From the NCBI RefSeq assembly GCF_001593285.1, contig NZ_CP012529.1:2294001-2358000 (forward strand): DNA of 64,000 nucleotides. The letters are read 5' to 3'. This document shows, piece after piece, positions 17,756 through 27,457 of the stretch. This DNA is from Psychrobacter sp. P2G3. GTDB lineage: Bacteria > Pseudomonadota > Gammaproteobacteria > Pseudomonadales > Moraxellaceae. The stretch's first letter is position 1; each line of letters starts with the position of its first letter. The notes beneath the pieces were generated by a model that was not told where the DNA came from, did no database searches, and saw only the letters and a program-made list of their open reading frames with translations. A program made the position numbers and the translations under genes.

Positions 17756-18553
17756 ATGTCACAATCTCTAGTCGAGTATCACAGCGAAAACCATATTGCC
17801 ACCATCACTCTAAATGACCCAAAAAGTCTGAATGCCTTTAGCACACCATTAAAGACCAGTGTACTAGAAGCGCTTGAGCAGGCTGAAGCTGATGATAAAG
17901 TTAGAGTAATTGTCTTACAAGGTGCAGGCGGCAATTTCTCAAGCGGTGGTGACATTAAAGAGATGCTATCTGAAGGCATAGACAAAGAAGTCATTTCAAA
18001 TAAACTAAAAGGCATGGTGGAAGGCGCTGGAGAAGTCAGCTTAAAGTTGCGTAAAATCCATAAACCAATTATTGCTAAATTAGAAGGCGCGGTTGCAGGC
18101 GCAGGCATGAACTTAGCCTTAACTTGTGATTTTCGTATCACCGCAGATAACGCGAAATTCGTGCAAGCGTTTGTACATATCGGCCTCGTACCTGATGCTG
18201 GCGGTGTGTATTTATTAAATCAGTTAATTGGCCCTGCTAAAACCACTGAGCTTGTAATGCTTGGCAATAAAATCAGTGCACAAGACATGGCTGACTTAAA
18301 CTTGGTCAACCAAGTCGTGTCATCTGAAGATCTTGATGCCGCAGTGTTAAAGATTGCCTCTCGTCTGAGCGCTCTGCCAGCTAAAGCCTTGTCTAGCATG
18401 AAACATATGCTCAATACTCATGCTTACTCAGGCTTGAATGAGGCACTCGATATGGAAGTGCAACAACAAGCAATGCTGGCGAAAACTGATGATTTCATTG
18501 AAGGGGTTACAGCGTTCATTGAAAAGCGCAAACCAGTTTATCAAGGTAAGTAA
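17756..18553 (+). CDS. enoyl-CoA hydratase/isomerase (PaaG-like crotonase)
   Basis: The 265-residue crotonase fold has the oxyanion-hole segments GGNFSSGGDIKEM (about residue 63) and GAVAGAGMNLAL (about 110). At the second acid position it has Asp in GLVPDAGGVYLL, as in PaaG-type isomerases, rather than the Glu pair of classic hydratases. So it more likely isomerises or shifts a double bond in a CoA thioester. No phenylacetate genes lie nearby; a role in fatty-acid or aromatic-acid degradation is possible. It ends at a shared terminator. Confidence 0.88.
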   Translation: MSQSLVEYHSENHIATITLNDPKSLNAFSTPLKTSVLEALEQAEADDKVRVIVLQGAGGNFSSGGDIKEMLSEGIDKEVISNKLKGMVEGAGEVSLKLRKIHKPIIAKLEGAVAGAGMNLALTCDFRITADNAKFVQAFVHIGLVPDAGGVYLLNQLIGPAKTTELVMLGNKISAQDMADLNLVNQVVSSEDLDAAVLKIASRLSALPAKALSSMKHMLNTHAYSGLNEALDMEVQQQAMLAKTDDFIEGVTAFIEKRKPVYQGK

Positions 18554-18586
18554 TAAACTAGTCAGGCTCGCTTTTGCAATATCATC

Positions 18587-18613
18587 AAAAAGGCTGCCAA
18601 ATGGCAGCCTTTT
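18587..18613. terminator. bidirectional terminator
   Basis: The stem AAAAGGCTGCC / GGCAGCCTTTT has a 4-base loop. It lies between the convergent crotonase and PACE genes. Confidence 0.88.
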
Positions 18614-18660
18614 GTCTTGAGTAAAACCCTATATATTATGGTTAACCATATCGTTACTTG

Positions 18661-19104
18661 TTAAGAGGCGGAGGCTGACTCCTGTTGATATGGTAAAGTA
18701 AATATCTTGTCAAAACCTAACGTGAAAACAAAGGTATAAACTAAGAAGAATAGCAATAACGCTGCCTCCATTATAAAGGCTTTTGTCACACCAACATCAT
18801 ACCAAATCATATACAGTGGTAAGCAAATTAAAACCAATCCGCCTTCAAATCCCAAGGCATGGGCACTACGTATCCATAACGTGCGCTTGGTCACCTGCTT
18901 ACGACTTTCCCACGCCTCAAAGGCCGTATTGTAAATAAAGTTCCAGATCACAGCGGCCAATGACACCATCACAGCAACTGGTAAGGACTCTGCCACATCG
19001 CCACCACTGAGCTTCATCAGTACAAAGGTAGAAGAAATGATTGCGATAATCTCAAAGATAATCACATAGACGATACGACGTTTGAGTGGGGATAAAGTAA
19101 TCAA
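18661..19104 (-). CDS. PACE-family multidrug/biocide efflux transporter
   Basis: The 147-residue protein has four hydrophobic segments arranged as two bacterial transmembrane pair domains. Family marks include RRIVYVIIFEIIAI at the start, WNFIYNTAFEAWE, and HALGFEGGLVL in the second half. PACE proteins such as Acinetobacter AceI export chlorhexidine, acriflavine and short diamines by proton exchange. Length matches the family. It stands alone between two terminators; natural substrates are probably polyamine-like. Confidence 0.9.
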   Translation of the reverse strand: MITLSPLKRRIVYVIIFEIIAIISSTFVLMKLSGGDVAESLPVAVMVSLAAVIWNFIYNTAFEAWESRKQVTKRTLWIRSAHALGFEGGLVLICLPLYMIWYDVGVTKAFIMEAALLLFFLVYTFVFTLGFDKIFTLPYQQESASAS

Positions 19105-19261
19105 CCAAAACTCCAGAGCACTTGATTGTAAACAAAAAAGTGCCTATCAAAGTATCGGTCCGTCCCGAGATAGAAAAAATAGATTAAGTGCAGAGCCACG
19201 GTTTCCGCCTGCGCCTATATTATACCTAAAATAGTAAGAGAAGCCAGTTAGTGCTGATAAC

Positions 19262-19290
19262 AAAAAAAACCCGCATCATTACGATACGGG
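19262..19290 (-). terminator. intrinsic terminator of acnB
   Basis: Read on the minus strand, CCCGTATC / GATGCGGG pairs (one G-U) around a 5-base loop and is followed by eight T. It lies 52 bases after the acnB stop codon. Confidence 0.85.
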
Positions 19291-19341
19291 GTTACTATTT
19301 AAATAAGAGCTGTAAAACTTAAAAACATTTCATTTTAAAGC

Positions 19342-21945
19342 TTAGGTCAACTGAGCAACGTTAATTTTATCCGCTTCTTCAGTGTACTCTTCCATACGGT
19401 CGAAGTTCATGTACTGATACACTTCTTCGCCCATGCTGTTGAGCATGCCAGCATACTGCTGATATTCTTCATTGGTAGGCAATTTACCAAGTACCGCTGC
19501 TACTGCTGCAAGCTCTGCAGACGCCAGATATACATCAGCGCCTTGACCTAGACGGTTCGGGAAGTTGCGGGTTGAGGTCGATACCGCAGTAGAGTTCGGT
19601 GCGATACGTGCTTGGTTACCCATACATAGTGAACAACCTGGCATCTCAGTACGAGCGCCGGCTTGAGCATAAATGTTGTAATAACCTTCTTCCATCAACT
19701 GACGCGCATCCATCTTAGTAGGTGGCGCAATCCATAGACGAGTTTTGAGGCTACCTGCTGGTACGTCTTGTAGCAGTTTACCCGCAGCACGGAAATGACC
19801 AATGTTGGTCATACATGAACCAATGAATACTTCATCAATGGTATCACCAGCCACGTCAGCCAATGTTTTTGCATCGTCTGGATCGTTCGGGCAGCAAAGA
19901 ATCGGCTCTTTAATCGTGCTCATGTCGATAGTCATATCGATTGCATATTCTGCATCTTCGTCAGCACGCATGAGGCTTGGATTAGCCAACCACTCTTGCA
20001 TTTGCTCGATACGACGGCTGATAGTACGCGCATCGCCATAGCCTTCTGAAATCATCCACTTAAGCAGCGTGATGTTTGAGTTTAGGTACTCAGTCACTGA
20101 CTCTTCAGATAGCGTGATAGTACAACCTGCAGCACTACGCTCAGCTGACGCATCAGATAACTCAAACGCTTGCTCAGCGGTTAGATCTTCTAAGCCTTCA
20201 ATTTCAAGAATACGACCATTGAATTCGTTGATTTTGCCTTTCTTATCAACGGTTAATAGACCTTCTTTGATCGCTTGATAAGGAATCGCATGGACTAAGT
20301 CACGTAGCGTGATACCAGGCTGACGTTCGCCAACGAAGCGGACACGGACAGACTCAGGCATATCAAGTGGCATAACACCAGTCGCTGCTGCGAATGCTAC
20401 TAGACCAGAACCAGCTGGGAACGAGATACCCATTGGGAAACGAGTATGCGAGTCACCACCAGTACCAACGGTATCTGGAAGTAGCATACGGTTCAACCAC
20501 GAGTGAATGATGCCATCGCCCGGACGTAAGCTGACGCCGCCACGGTTCATGATGAAGTCAGGTAGTGTATGCTGAGTCTCAACGTCAACTGGCTTTGGAT
20601 AAGCAGCAGTGTGACAGAATGACTGCATGACTAAGTCTGCTTGGAAGCCCAAACATGCCAAATCTTTTAGCTCATCACGGGTCATCGGACCAGTGGTATC
20701 CTGAGAGCCAACAGTCGTCATTTTAGGCTCACAGTACATACCCGGACGTACGCCTTGCAGGCCACAAGCTTTACCAACCATTTTTTGCGCAAGGGTAAAG
20801 CCTTTACCCGTATCAACTGGCTCTTCTGGCTTGGCAAAGATATCTGAATGACCAAGACCCATGTATTCACGAGCACGGTTAGTCAAACCACGACCAACGA
20901 TTAGTGGAATACGGCCACCAGCACGAACTTCATCAAGCAATGTTGGTGAGTTTAGCTTGAACGTTGACAGTACTTCGTCAGAGTCATGCTTAGTGATTTT
21001 GCCTTCATACGGATAGATGTCAAATACATCACCCATGTTTAGGTTATCAACCGCTACTTTTTCGATTGGTAATGCGCCAGAATCTTCCATAGTGTTAAAG
21101 AAGATAGGTGCAATATTGTTACCTAATACTAAACCGCCGCCACGTTTGTTTGGCACGTTAGGGATATCATCGCCCATGAGCCACAATACTGAGTTCGTCG
21201 CAGACTTACGGCTAGAACCCGTACCAACCACGTCACCAACATAAGCCAGTGGATGGCCTTTTTCTTTTAACGCTTCGATCTGCTTCATTGGACCGACAAC
21301 GCCCTCTTCGTCAGCAGTGATGCCGTCGCGAGAGTTTTTGTGCATGGCTAATGAATGTAATGGGATATCAGGACGGCTCCACGCATCTTGCGCAGGTGAC
21401 AAGTCATCAGTGTTGGTTTCGCCAGTCACTTTAAACGTCGTGTAAGTGGTCTTTTCTGGTACGGCAGCACGGTTCAAGAACCATTCAGCGTCAGCCCAAG
21501 ATTGAACGACTTCTTTAGCGATGTCGTTGCCAGCTTCAGCTTTTTCAGTGACGTCATTGAACGCGTCAAATACGAGCAAGGTCTTTTTCAATGCTTCTGC
21601 TGCATCTTGTGCAACATCGGCGTCATCTAGTGCAGCAACCAATGGCTGCACGTTGTAGCCACCTTGCATAGTGCCTAGGATTTCAACGGCTTTTTGCTTG
21701 CTGATAAGTGGTGATGATGCTTTACCCTTAAGAATAGCAGCTAAAAATGCAGCTTTAACGTAAGCAGCTTGGTCAACGCCAGCAGGAATACGGTTTTCTA
21801 GCAGGTTCATTAAGAACGCATCTTCGCCTGCTGGTGGGGTTTTTAATATTTCAACCAACTCTGCTACTTGTTTTTCATTCAGTGGTAGCGGAACCGTTCC
21901 TAGCTCAGCACGTTCTTCGACATGTTTACGATAAGCTTCTAACAC
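19342..21945 (-). CDS. acnB: aconitate hydratase B (bifunctional 2-methylisocitrate dehydratase)
   Basis: The 867-residue product is full length for AcnB. It has the N-terminal HEAT-like domain (residues 1-160, [16 protein letters not shown]), a swivel domain, then the cluster-binding region with [17 protein letters not shown]. Cys-containing [16 protein letters not shown] and [13 protein letters not shown] supply the [4Fe-4S] ligands. It interconverts citrate and isocitrate in the TCA cycle and can also act on 2-methyl-cis-aconitate. It is transcribed alone, ending at the terminator 19262-19290. Assignment is very secure. Confidence 0.98.
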   Translation of the reverse strand: MLEAYRKHVEERAELGTVPLPLNEKQVAELVEILKTPPAGEDAFLMNLLENRIPAGVDQAAYVKAAFLAAILKGKASSPLISKQKAVEILGTMQGGYNVQPLVAALDDADVAQDAAEALKKTLLVFDAFNDVTEKAEAGNDIAKEVVQSWADAEWFLNRAAVPEKTTYTTFKVTGETNTDDLSPAQDAWSRPDIPLHSLAMHKNSRDGITADEEGVVGPMKQIEALKEKGHPLAYVGDVVGTGSSRKSATNSVLWLMGDDIPNVPNKRGGGLVLGNNIAPIFFNTMEDSGALPIEKVAVDNLNMGDVFDIYPYEGKITKHDSDEVLSTFKLNSPTLLDEVRAGGRIPLIVGRGLTNRAREYMGLGHSDIFAKPEEPVDTGKGFTLAQKMVGKACGLQGVRPGMYCEPKMTTVGSQDTTGPMTRDELKDLACLGFQADLVMQSFCHTAAYPKPVDVETQHTLPDFIMNRGGVSLRPGDGIIHSWLNRMLLPDTVGTGGDSHTRFPMGISFPAGSGLVAFAAATGVMPLDMPESVRVRFVGERQPGITLRDLVHAIPYQAIKEGLLTVDKKGKINEFNGRILEIEGLEDLTAEQAFELSDASAERSAAGCTITLSEESVTEYLNSNITLLKWMISEGYGDARTISRRIEQMQEWLANPSLMRADEDAEYAIDMTIDMSTIKEPILCCPNDPDDAKTLADVAGDTIDEVFIGSCMTNIGHFRAAGKLLQDVPAGSLKTRLWIAPPTKMDARQLMEEGYYNIYAQAGARTEMPGCSLCMGNQARIAPNSTAVSTSTRNFPNRLGQGADVYLASAELAAVAAVLGKLPTNEEYQQYAGMLNSMGEEVYQYMNFDRMEEYTEEADKINVAQLT

Positions 21946-22375
21946 AATAGTCGTCCTCGTCAGTTGGGGGGTATTAGCACATTACGTGGGTAGTCAGCAT
22001 GACAGCCTGCGTCTATGTACTAGGTGGAATAATTATCCGTGCAATCATAGCTTAAAACGCTCTAAATGTTAATGGCTCAGCCTTTAAAAGGCTCATAAAG
22101 CAGCCATAAAGGGGTCATATTGAACATTTATTATATAAATAGTACCATCAACAATATGATTGACTGCCTTTATAGAACCCGTACTCAGCTTGTAACTCTT
22201 GTCAAGCACAGCTCGATTTACGGTTAAACAAATACTGTGCGACGTCGATACTCTTTTGTAAGATATTATTTTATAAAATATCATTTTAATACGATAGCTT
22301 AGAAAAATAGCGCTTGAAAAAATATTTTTTATTAGCAAATACTAAATTGATAAAATAAATATGAAGGATGACGAC
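21946..22375. other. divergent intergenic region, no gene seen
   Basis: This 430-base AT-rich gap lies between acnB and the CMD-family gene. A minus-strand frame of 81 codons (22093-22338) has no recognisable domain or ribosome binding site and is not called. The acnB and CMD promoters must lie here. Confidence 0.45.
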
Positions 22376-22816
22376 ATGGACGGTAGTGATATGGAAAACC
22401 ACGACATAGAAAACAAGGATATAGAGCACAACGCTAATTATCAAAACGGTCTCAAGGTTCGTACTGAAGTAATGGGCGAGGCACATGTCAAACGCTCGCT
22501 TGATAGCGCAACTGGATTTACCCAGCCATTGCAAGACTGGATCATTGAAAACGCTTGGGGCAGCACTTGGCAAGATGACTCGGTATTACCGCGCAAATAT
22601 CGCTCATTAATCACCATCGCCTTTTTAATTGCGCAAAAGAGCCCAACTGAGCTAAAAGGACACATTCGAGGTGCCATTAATAACGGTGCCAGTGTCGCTG
22701 AGATTCGAGAAGTATTGATGCACAGTTTGCCTTACTGCGGTGCACCTGCCACCCAAGAAGCGTTTCGTGCTGCTATAGAAATACTGAATGAATTGGACAT
22801 TGACATAGATATTTAA
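22376..22816 (+). CDS. carboxymuconolactone decarboxylase (CMD)-family protein
   Basis: The 146-residue product matches the CMD/AhpD-like all-helical fold: VRTEVMGEAHVKRSL near the start, WGSTWQDDSVLPRKYRSLITIAFLIA, then GHIRGAINNGASVAEIREVLMHSLPYCGAPA. This is close to gamma-carboxymuconolactone decarboxylase. The paired CXXC of AhpD peroxidases is absent, so a decarboxylase-type role is likelier. The acidic N-terminal leader is low complexity. ATG 22376 has AAGGA at 22364-22368; ATG 22361 has none. No protocatechuate genes are adjacent. Confidence 0.8.
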   Translation: MDGSDMENHDIENKDIEHNANYQNGLKVRTEVMGEAHVKRSLDSATGFTQPLQDWIIENAWGSTWQDDSVLPRKYRSLITIAFLIAQKSPTELKGHIRGAINNGASVAEIREVLMHSLPYCGAPATQEAFRAAIEILNELDIDIDI

Positions 22817-22875
22817 AACTATGGTAATCAGACCAATCGTAGTAGTCTTGATTAGGTCAGTGAGACAATATTCTT

Positions 22876-22906
22876 TGGAAATTAACTCCTAAATCTCTGC
22901 TATAAT
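22876..22906 (+). promoter_or_regulatory. candidate lipA promoter (extended -10)
   Basis: TGCTATAAT, an extended -10 element with a perfect TATAAT at 22901-22906, lies 73 bases before the lipA start. A TTGGAA at 22875-22880 is 20 bases upstream, too far for a standard -35, so the extended -10 would do most of the work. Confidence 0.5.
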
Positions 22907-22978
22907 ATCTCAACTCATAAAACATTTTAATAATTCCATAAACCCTTATACTACAAAGGGTTAAGAGATAATTTAATT

Positions 22979-24022
22979 ATGACAACTGCCGTACAAACAC
23001 ATGTGCCTGCTGCTAAGGTCAAACCCAAAAAAGCCATCCAAGGCGAAAAGCTACGTGGCTACGATAAAGTTGCACGTATCCCAATTAAAGTAATCCCGAC
23101 CGTCGAGGCGAAGAAAAAGCCAGATTGGATTCGGGTTAAGATGTCGTCGCCTGCTGAAGTGGCCCGTATCAAAGCCACCTTGCGTGAGCAAAAGCTCTAT
23201 ACCGTCTGTGAAGAAGCTGCCTGCCCTAACCTGCCGCAGTGCTTCGCTGATGGTACGGCGACCTTTATGATTATGGGTGATATTTGTACCCGTCGCTGCC
23301 CGTTCTGCGACGTGGGACATGGTCGTCCAAATGAGCTGGACGCTGATGAACCCCGCCATACGGCTGAGACCATTTTAGGCTTGCAGTTGAAATATGCCGT
23401 TATCACCTCTGTTGATCGTGATGATCTAAAAGATGGCGGTGCTGCGCATTTCGTTGAAGTACTCAATGAATCAAGAGCGCTTAGCCCGAACTGCTTAATT
23501 GAAATCCTAGTACCTGATTTCCGTGGGCGCATGGAAGTGGCTTTAGATTTGCTGACGGAAACACCGCCAGATGTGTTTAACCACAATATCGAAACTGTGC
23601 CTCGTCTGTACAAAGCCTTCCGCCCAGGCTCTGACTATCAACATTCATTAGATTTGCTCAAGCTGTATAAAGAGCGTCGTCCTGATATCGCTACCAAGTG
23701 CGGTTTTATGGTTGGCCTTGGTGAAACTGAAGAAGAAATATATGCATTGCTTGATGATTTAAAAGCGCATAACGTGGATATGATTACGGTTGGTCAGTAT
23801 CTACAACCTAGTAAAAACCACGCGCCAGTTGATCGTTATGTCCATCCAGACGAGTTCCAGCGTTATATGGATTATGGCAAAAAGATTGGCTTCTTTAACA
23901 TTTGGGCAGGGCCGATGGTACGCTCAAGCTACTTTGCCGATCGTCAATACTACGGCGAAGATTGCCCAGCACCTATTCGTAGTAAAAAGGCATTGGCAGC
24001 AGAAGGTAAGCTTGGCTGCTAG
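22979..24022 (+). CDS. lipA: lipoyl synthase
   Basis: The 347-residue radical-SAM enzyme has both iron-sulfur cluster sets: auxiliary cluster cysteines 77, 82 and 88 ([12 protein letters not shown]) and radical-SAM cysteines 103, 107 and 110 (CTRRCPFC). The C-terminal [10 protein letters not shown] segment supplies the conserved Ser ligand. It inserts two sulfurs into octanoyl groups on lipoyl domains. An N-terminal Lys-rich extension of about 45 residues precedes the core. It is a single-gene unit with its own promoter-like element and terminator; lipB is not adjacent. Confidence 0.98.
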   Translation: MTTAVQTHVPAAKVKPKKAIQGEKLRGYDKVARIPIKVIPTVEAKKKPDWIRVKMSSPAEVARIKATLREQKLYTVCEEAACPNLPQCFADGTATFMIMGDICTRRCPFCDVGHGRPNELDADEPRHTAETILGLQLKYAVITSVDRDDLKDGGAAHFVEVLNESRALSPNCLIEILVPDFRGRMEVALDLLTETPPDVFNHNIETVPRLYKAFRPGSDYQHSLDLLKLYKERRPDIATKCGFMVGLGETEEEIYALLDDLKAHNVDMITVGQYLQPSKNHAPVDRYVHPDEFQRYMDYGKKIGFFNIWAGPMVRSSYFADRQYYGEDCPAPIRSKKALAAEGKLGC

Positions 24023-24052
24023 TATCTGATTGATTAAGCCAGTTATTTATAG

Positions 24053-24083
24053 AAAAAGGAGACTCGAAAAGGTCTCCTTTTTT
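24053..24083 (+). terminator. intrinsic terminator after lipA
   Basis: The stem AAAAGGAGAC / GTCTCCTTTT is followed by a T run. Confidence 0.85.
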
Positions 24084-24191
24084 ATTGTGCTCTACTCAAA
24101 GCGACTACATTAGTACGCTAAGATAGTGCTATATTTTGCATTAATAAATTATGACAACTCTCTTACCCTCTTATTAATGAAGGACTAACTA

Positions 24192-24665
24192 ATGAGCAGC
24201 GAATTTACCCCACAAGAAGGCTCTTGCTCCTGTTATAGCAATACTTATACGGTCAACAATAAGCCCATTGGTCGTTTTATCTGCCACTGTACTATTTGCC
24301 AAGAATTTACTAGCCAAGCTTATAATGATGTGACGGTTTCAATGAAGTCCGATGTCAGCAATTTAAACCTCATTAGAACCAAATTTCGCCGTTGGAAACT
24401 CCCGCCAAATATTAGTCGCGGGCTTTGTACTCGCTGCAACAAACCCAGTATAGAAATGGCGTTGGGTGGCAATCTCATATTAGTACCGACAACAAATTAC
24501 CCTGATATAGCTGCATTGCCTGAACCGACTATGCATCTATATTATAACCGCCGCGTTGAAGATATGGACGATGATTTGCCCAAATACAATGGCTTTGTAC
24601 AAAGTCAGGCAATGATCGTTAAAGCGCTTGCTCAGGGTATGTTTAAAAGAGTGAGTAAACGCTAG
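24192..24665 (+). CDS. GFA/CENP-V-domain zinc protein
   Basis: The 157-residue product has the GFA (glutathione-dependent formaldehyde-activating-like) Cys pattern: GSCSCY near residue 11, CHCTIC near residue 34 and CTRCNKPS near residue 77, which would bind zinc. The central region is more divergent than the second GFA gene at 53694. Members may bind glutathione adducts, but most have no proven reaction. AGGA precedes the start at good spacing. It is not clearly in an operon. Confidence 0.75.
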   Translation: MSSEFTPQEGSCSCYSNTYTVNNKPIGRFICHCTICQEFTSQAYNDVTVSMKSDVSNLNLIRTKFRRWKLPPNISRGLCTRCNKPSIEMALGGNLILVPTTNYPDIAALPEPTMHLYYNRRVEDMDDDLPKYNGFVQSQAMIVKALAQGMFKRVSKR

Positions 24666-24716
24666 TGGCTATATATTTAGAATCTGAGTTTACAATCTAT
24701 GTTTAGAGCTTAAGAT

Positions 24717-24772
24717 CTGTTAAACATTCAAATGTGGTACTGGCAATTCTAATATTTGAATGTTTAACAGAC
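24717..24772. repeat. perfect 18-bp inverted repeat
   Basis: Arms TCTGTTAAACATTCAAAT (24717-24734) and ATTTGAATGTTTAACAGA (24755-24772) are perfectly complementary around a 20-base loop. No T run follows, and a separate terminator lies 38 bases on, so it is not a standard terminator. Confidence 0.75.
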
Positions 24773-24810
24773 CCTAAAAATCATAACTAAAAACAGTTAG
24801 CTGAGAATCT

Positions 24811-24851
24811 AAAAAGGGTGAATAACAAATAATCGTTATTCACCCTTTTTT
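24811..24851. terminator. bidirectional terminator
   Basis: The stem AAAAGGGTGAATAAC / GTTATTCACCCTTTT (15 bp, perfect) has an 8-base loop. It lies between the convergent GFA and TRAP permease genes. Confidence 0.88.
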
Positions 24852-24891
24852 GTGACTTTAATACATCTCTAAAACCTTCAAACCTAACGCT

Positions 24892-26958
24892 TTAAACGGT
24901 TAGAGTTGGCGTTGGCTTATCAGCTGTTTTTATATTAAATACAGCCACGATTAATACTATTACTCCGCCGATTAATCCTGTCGTAAGCTCAGGATAGATC
25001 AATAGTAACGCGCCAATGGTCAGTATTCCACGAGTTAGTGGATTCATAGCACCTTTAAAATAACCCTCCAGCGCCGCACTTAGCGCGATAACACCTGTGA
25101 CCGAAGTCAACACGACAGTTACTATGTCAAGAATAGGCGGTAGCGGAAAATCTTTCGCCGTGACCGCTAGACCAGTTGGGTCTATCATCAGCATCGTGGG
25201 GCTATAAATAAACATAAATGGCACGATGAATCCGGCCAATGCTAACTTTAACGATAAGAAGCCTGTCTTCATCGGATCGCCACCGGATATACCAGCGCCG
25301 GCAAAGGCTGCCAGACACACAGGCGGTGTAATATTAGCGAAAATACCAAAATAGAATACGAACATATGCGCTGATAAAATCGGAATATCAAACCCTGCTA
25401 AAGCTGGTGCTGCCATCGTTGCCGTAATAATATAAGCTGGAATAGACGGTAGCCCCATGCCCAATACCATCGATGCTAGCATCGTTAAAATAAGGGTTAG
25501 GAATAATGACCCTGCTCCTAGCGTCACGATTGATGAGGTCATCACCGTACCAAAGCTGGTCAAACTCACAACCCCGATGATCACACCTACCACCGCACAA
25601 GCTGCCATCACGGCTAGCGACTGACGAGCACCATCTTCTAAAGCACCCAAAATGTCAGAAAACCCCATTCTGGTCTCTTTGCGTAGCATACTAATCACGA
25701 CCGTAAAACCAATGGTATAAGCCGCGGCATAGCCTACGGGTACGTTTCTGATTAATAGAAATATCAAAAATACAATCGGTAATAGCATGTGACCGCGCGC
25801 TTTTAACACCTCTTTTACCTGCGGTAGGCTTTCTTTGGCGATACCTTTTAGGTCGCGACGTCCGGCGCGAAAATGCACTTGAGCAATGACGCCCAAATAA
25901 TAAAGTACCGCCGGTAGTAATGCTGCTAAAGCAATCGTACTATATGGCAACCCTGTGGTCTCCGCCATGATAAAAGCACTGGCACCCATAATAGGAGGCA
26001 ATATCTGCCCGCCCACAGAAGCGCTCGCCTCTACTGCACCTGCAAAGTCCTTATGATAACCGACCTTTTTCATTAAAGGGATGGTAAACGCTCCGGTGCT
26101 GACAACGTTCGATAACGCTGAGCCGTTGATACTGCCCATAAAGCCACTTGAGATGACTGCAACCTTGGCAGGCCCGCCTTTTTTATCACCGGCTAGCGCG
26201 AGTGCCAAGTCATTAAACAGCTGTCCCATGCCAGAGCGAGCTAAAAATGCACCAAATAAAATAAACAAAAAGATGAAAGTAACCGACGCCCCAATCGCAA
26301 CGGAGTACAGACCTTCAGTCTTTAAAAACAATTGACCAAAAATATCACCCATATCATAAGGGCGCGTAAGCAGCCGATCAGGCATAAAGTCTAGATGACT
26401 GACAAACGGATAAGCCAAAAATATCGACGCTAATATAGGCAAAATCCAACCAGTGATACGCCGACTGCCTTCAAGGACACAAATTACCGTGATAATAGAA
26501 AATATCACATCAACCTGATTGGCCATGCCGCCACGCGAGGTCACAATGTCTTGATACTCGTAGATGAGATAGGCCATTCCAGATAAGGACAGGGCAAACC
26601 AAATCCAGTCATACCAAGCCACCTGCTGTCGGCTGCTTTTTTTACTGGCTGGAAAAATCAGAAATATCAAGGCAAATCCAACACCGACATGCACAGAGCG
26701 TTGTAGCAGTGCAGGCATGGGATTAAAAGTGATATACAGATGAAACAGAGAATATAAAATGCAAATTCCAGCGATAAAATACTTTACTGGGCCTTGGGTG
26801 ATGTTACGGGTGATTGACTCTCGGTCATACTTTTCTAATATTGCTCGATTATGAGCTTCCGTCTCAGCTTCAGTGCCAGTATCTGGCTGCTCAGGCAAAT
26901 GAGCGTCATCGCTGAGCCCAGTCATCACGCTATCGTGATCCGTCACTTGAGAGTTCAT
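24892..26958 (-). CDS. TAXI-TRAP transporter fused permease (DctQ-DctM type)
   Basis: The 688-residue membrane protein joins the small (4-segment, about residues 55-190) and large (12-segment) TRAP permease parts. Landmarks are FLFILFGAFLARSGMGQLFNDLALALAG, GSINGSALSNVVSTGAFTIPLMK, GGQILPPIMGASAFIMAE and LGMGLPSIPAYIITATMAAPAL. The first 50 residues are a charged cytoplasmic leader. It moves organic anions with Na+ or H+ together with the TAXI binding protein of this operon. Its start overlaps the DUF1850 gene by 29 bases, so translation is coupled. Confidence 0.93.
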   Translation of the reverse strand: MNSQVTDHDSVMTGLSDDAHLPEQPDTGTEAETEAHNRAILEKYDRESITRNITQGPVKYFIAGICILYSLFHLYITFNPMPALLQRSVHVGVGFALIFLIFPASKKSSRQQVAWYDWIWFALSLSGMAYLIYEYQDIVTSRGGMANQVDVIFSIITVICVLEGSRRITGWILPILASIFLAYPFVSHLDFMPDRLLTRPYDMGDIFGQLFLKTEGLYSVAIGASVTFIFLFILFGAFLARSGMGQLFNDLALALAGDKKGGPAKVAVISSGFMGSINGSALSNVVSTGAFTIPLMKKVGYHKDFAGAVEASASVGGQILPPIMGASAFIMAETTGLPYSTIALAALLPAVLYYLGVIAQVHFRAGRRDLKGIAKESLPQVKEVLKARGHMLLPIVFLIFLLIRNVPVGYAAAYTIGFTVVISMLRKETRMGFSDILGALEDGARQSLAVMAACAVVGVIIGVVSLTSFGTVMTSSIVTLGAGSLFLTLILTMLASMVLGMGLPSIPAYIITATMAAPALAGFDIPILSAHMFVFYFGIFANITPPVCLAAFAGAGISGGDPMKTGFLSLKLALAGFIVPFMFIYSPTMLMIDPTGLAVTAKDFPLPPILDIVTVVLTSVTGVIALSAALEGYFKGAMNPLTRGILTIGALLLIYPELTTGLIGGVIVLIVAVFNIKTADKPTPTLTV

Positions 26959-27457
26959 GACAAAAGTCCTTTTTCAATCTATCAATTAAATTATACGCCT
27001 TAGGCGTAATAGTTACTTCAGAATAATCTGGCGCCCACTCATGAATCAAAAGCCGATAGTCAGCATAATCAAGCTCACCCTTGGTAAGCCTAGATACTAC
27101 CCAATTAAGGCTGGGCAGTTTTTCATTGATTTGATAACCCAAATAGCCAGGTTTTTGTATGGGTGCAAGCGCTTCAGTAGAAGGGGTGCCAGCGCCAAAT
27201 GCTTCAAAATAAGTAGTGGTCAGGAGTAGTCCATCGTTTTCACGTTGATATTGCTCCTCCCACCATTGCTTTTCTACAGAATGAATCCAGCGCAACTGAA
27301 AGTTAGGCTCAGTGAAATAACAGGTTTTTCCATCGACTTGCACTTCGATAACGGACTGACGTGATAAGCTGGCCCATAGCGCAAAAAAAACTAGCGCAAC
27401 AACCAGTGCCGCGCTAGTTAATAGCCATAAACGTTTATTTGGCTGCTTGCTCATCAT
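26930..27457 (-). CDS. DUF1850 protein of the TAXI-TRAP operon
   Basis: The 175-residue product has one N-terminal hydrophobic segment (LLTSAALVVALVFFALWASL). The exported part carries the DUF1850 hallmarks LRWIHSVEKQWWEEQYQ, YFEAFGAGTPS and a later LIHEW. DUF1850 genes are regularly found between TAXI binding-protein and fused-permease genes; the function is unknown, perhaps an accessory subunit. It overlaps both neighbours (23 bases with the binding protein, 29 with the permease), which supports a single operon. Confidence 0.87.
   Translation of the reverse strand: MMSKQPNKRLWLLTSAALVVALVFFALWASLSRQSVIEVQVDGKTCYFTEPNFQLRWIHSVEKQWWEEQYQRENDGLLLTTTYFEAFGAGTPSTEALAPIQKPGYLGYQINEKLPSLNWVVSRLTKGELDYADYRLLIHEWAPDYSEVTITPKAYNLIDRLKKDFCHELSSDGSR

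Noticed and set aside
22093..22338. 81-codon minus-strand frame in the acnB/CMD gap
   Set aside because: No ribosome binding site, no recognisable domain, composition of AT-rich intergenic DNA.
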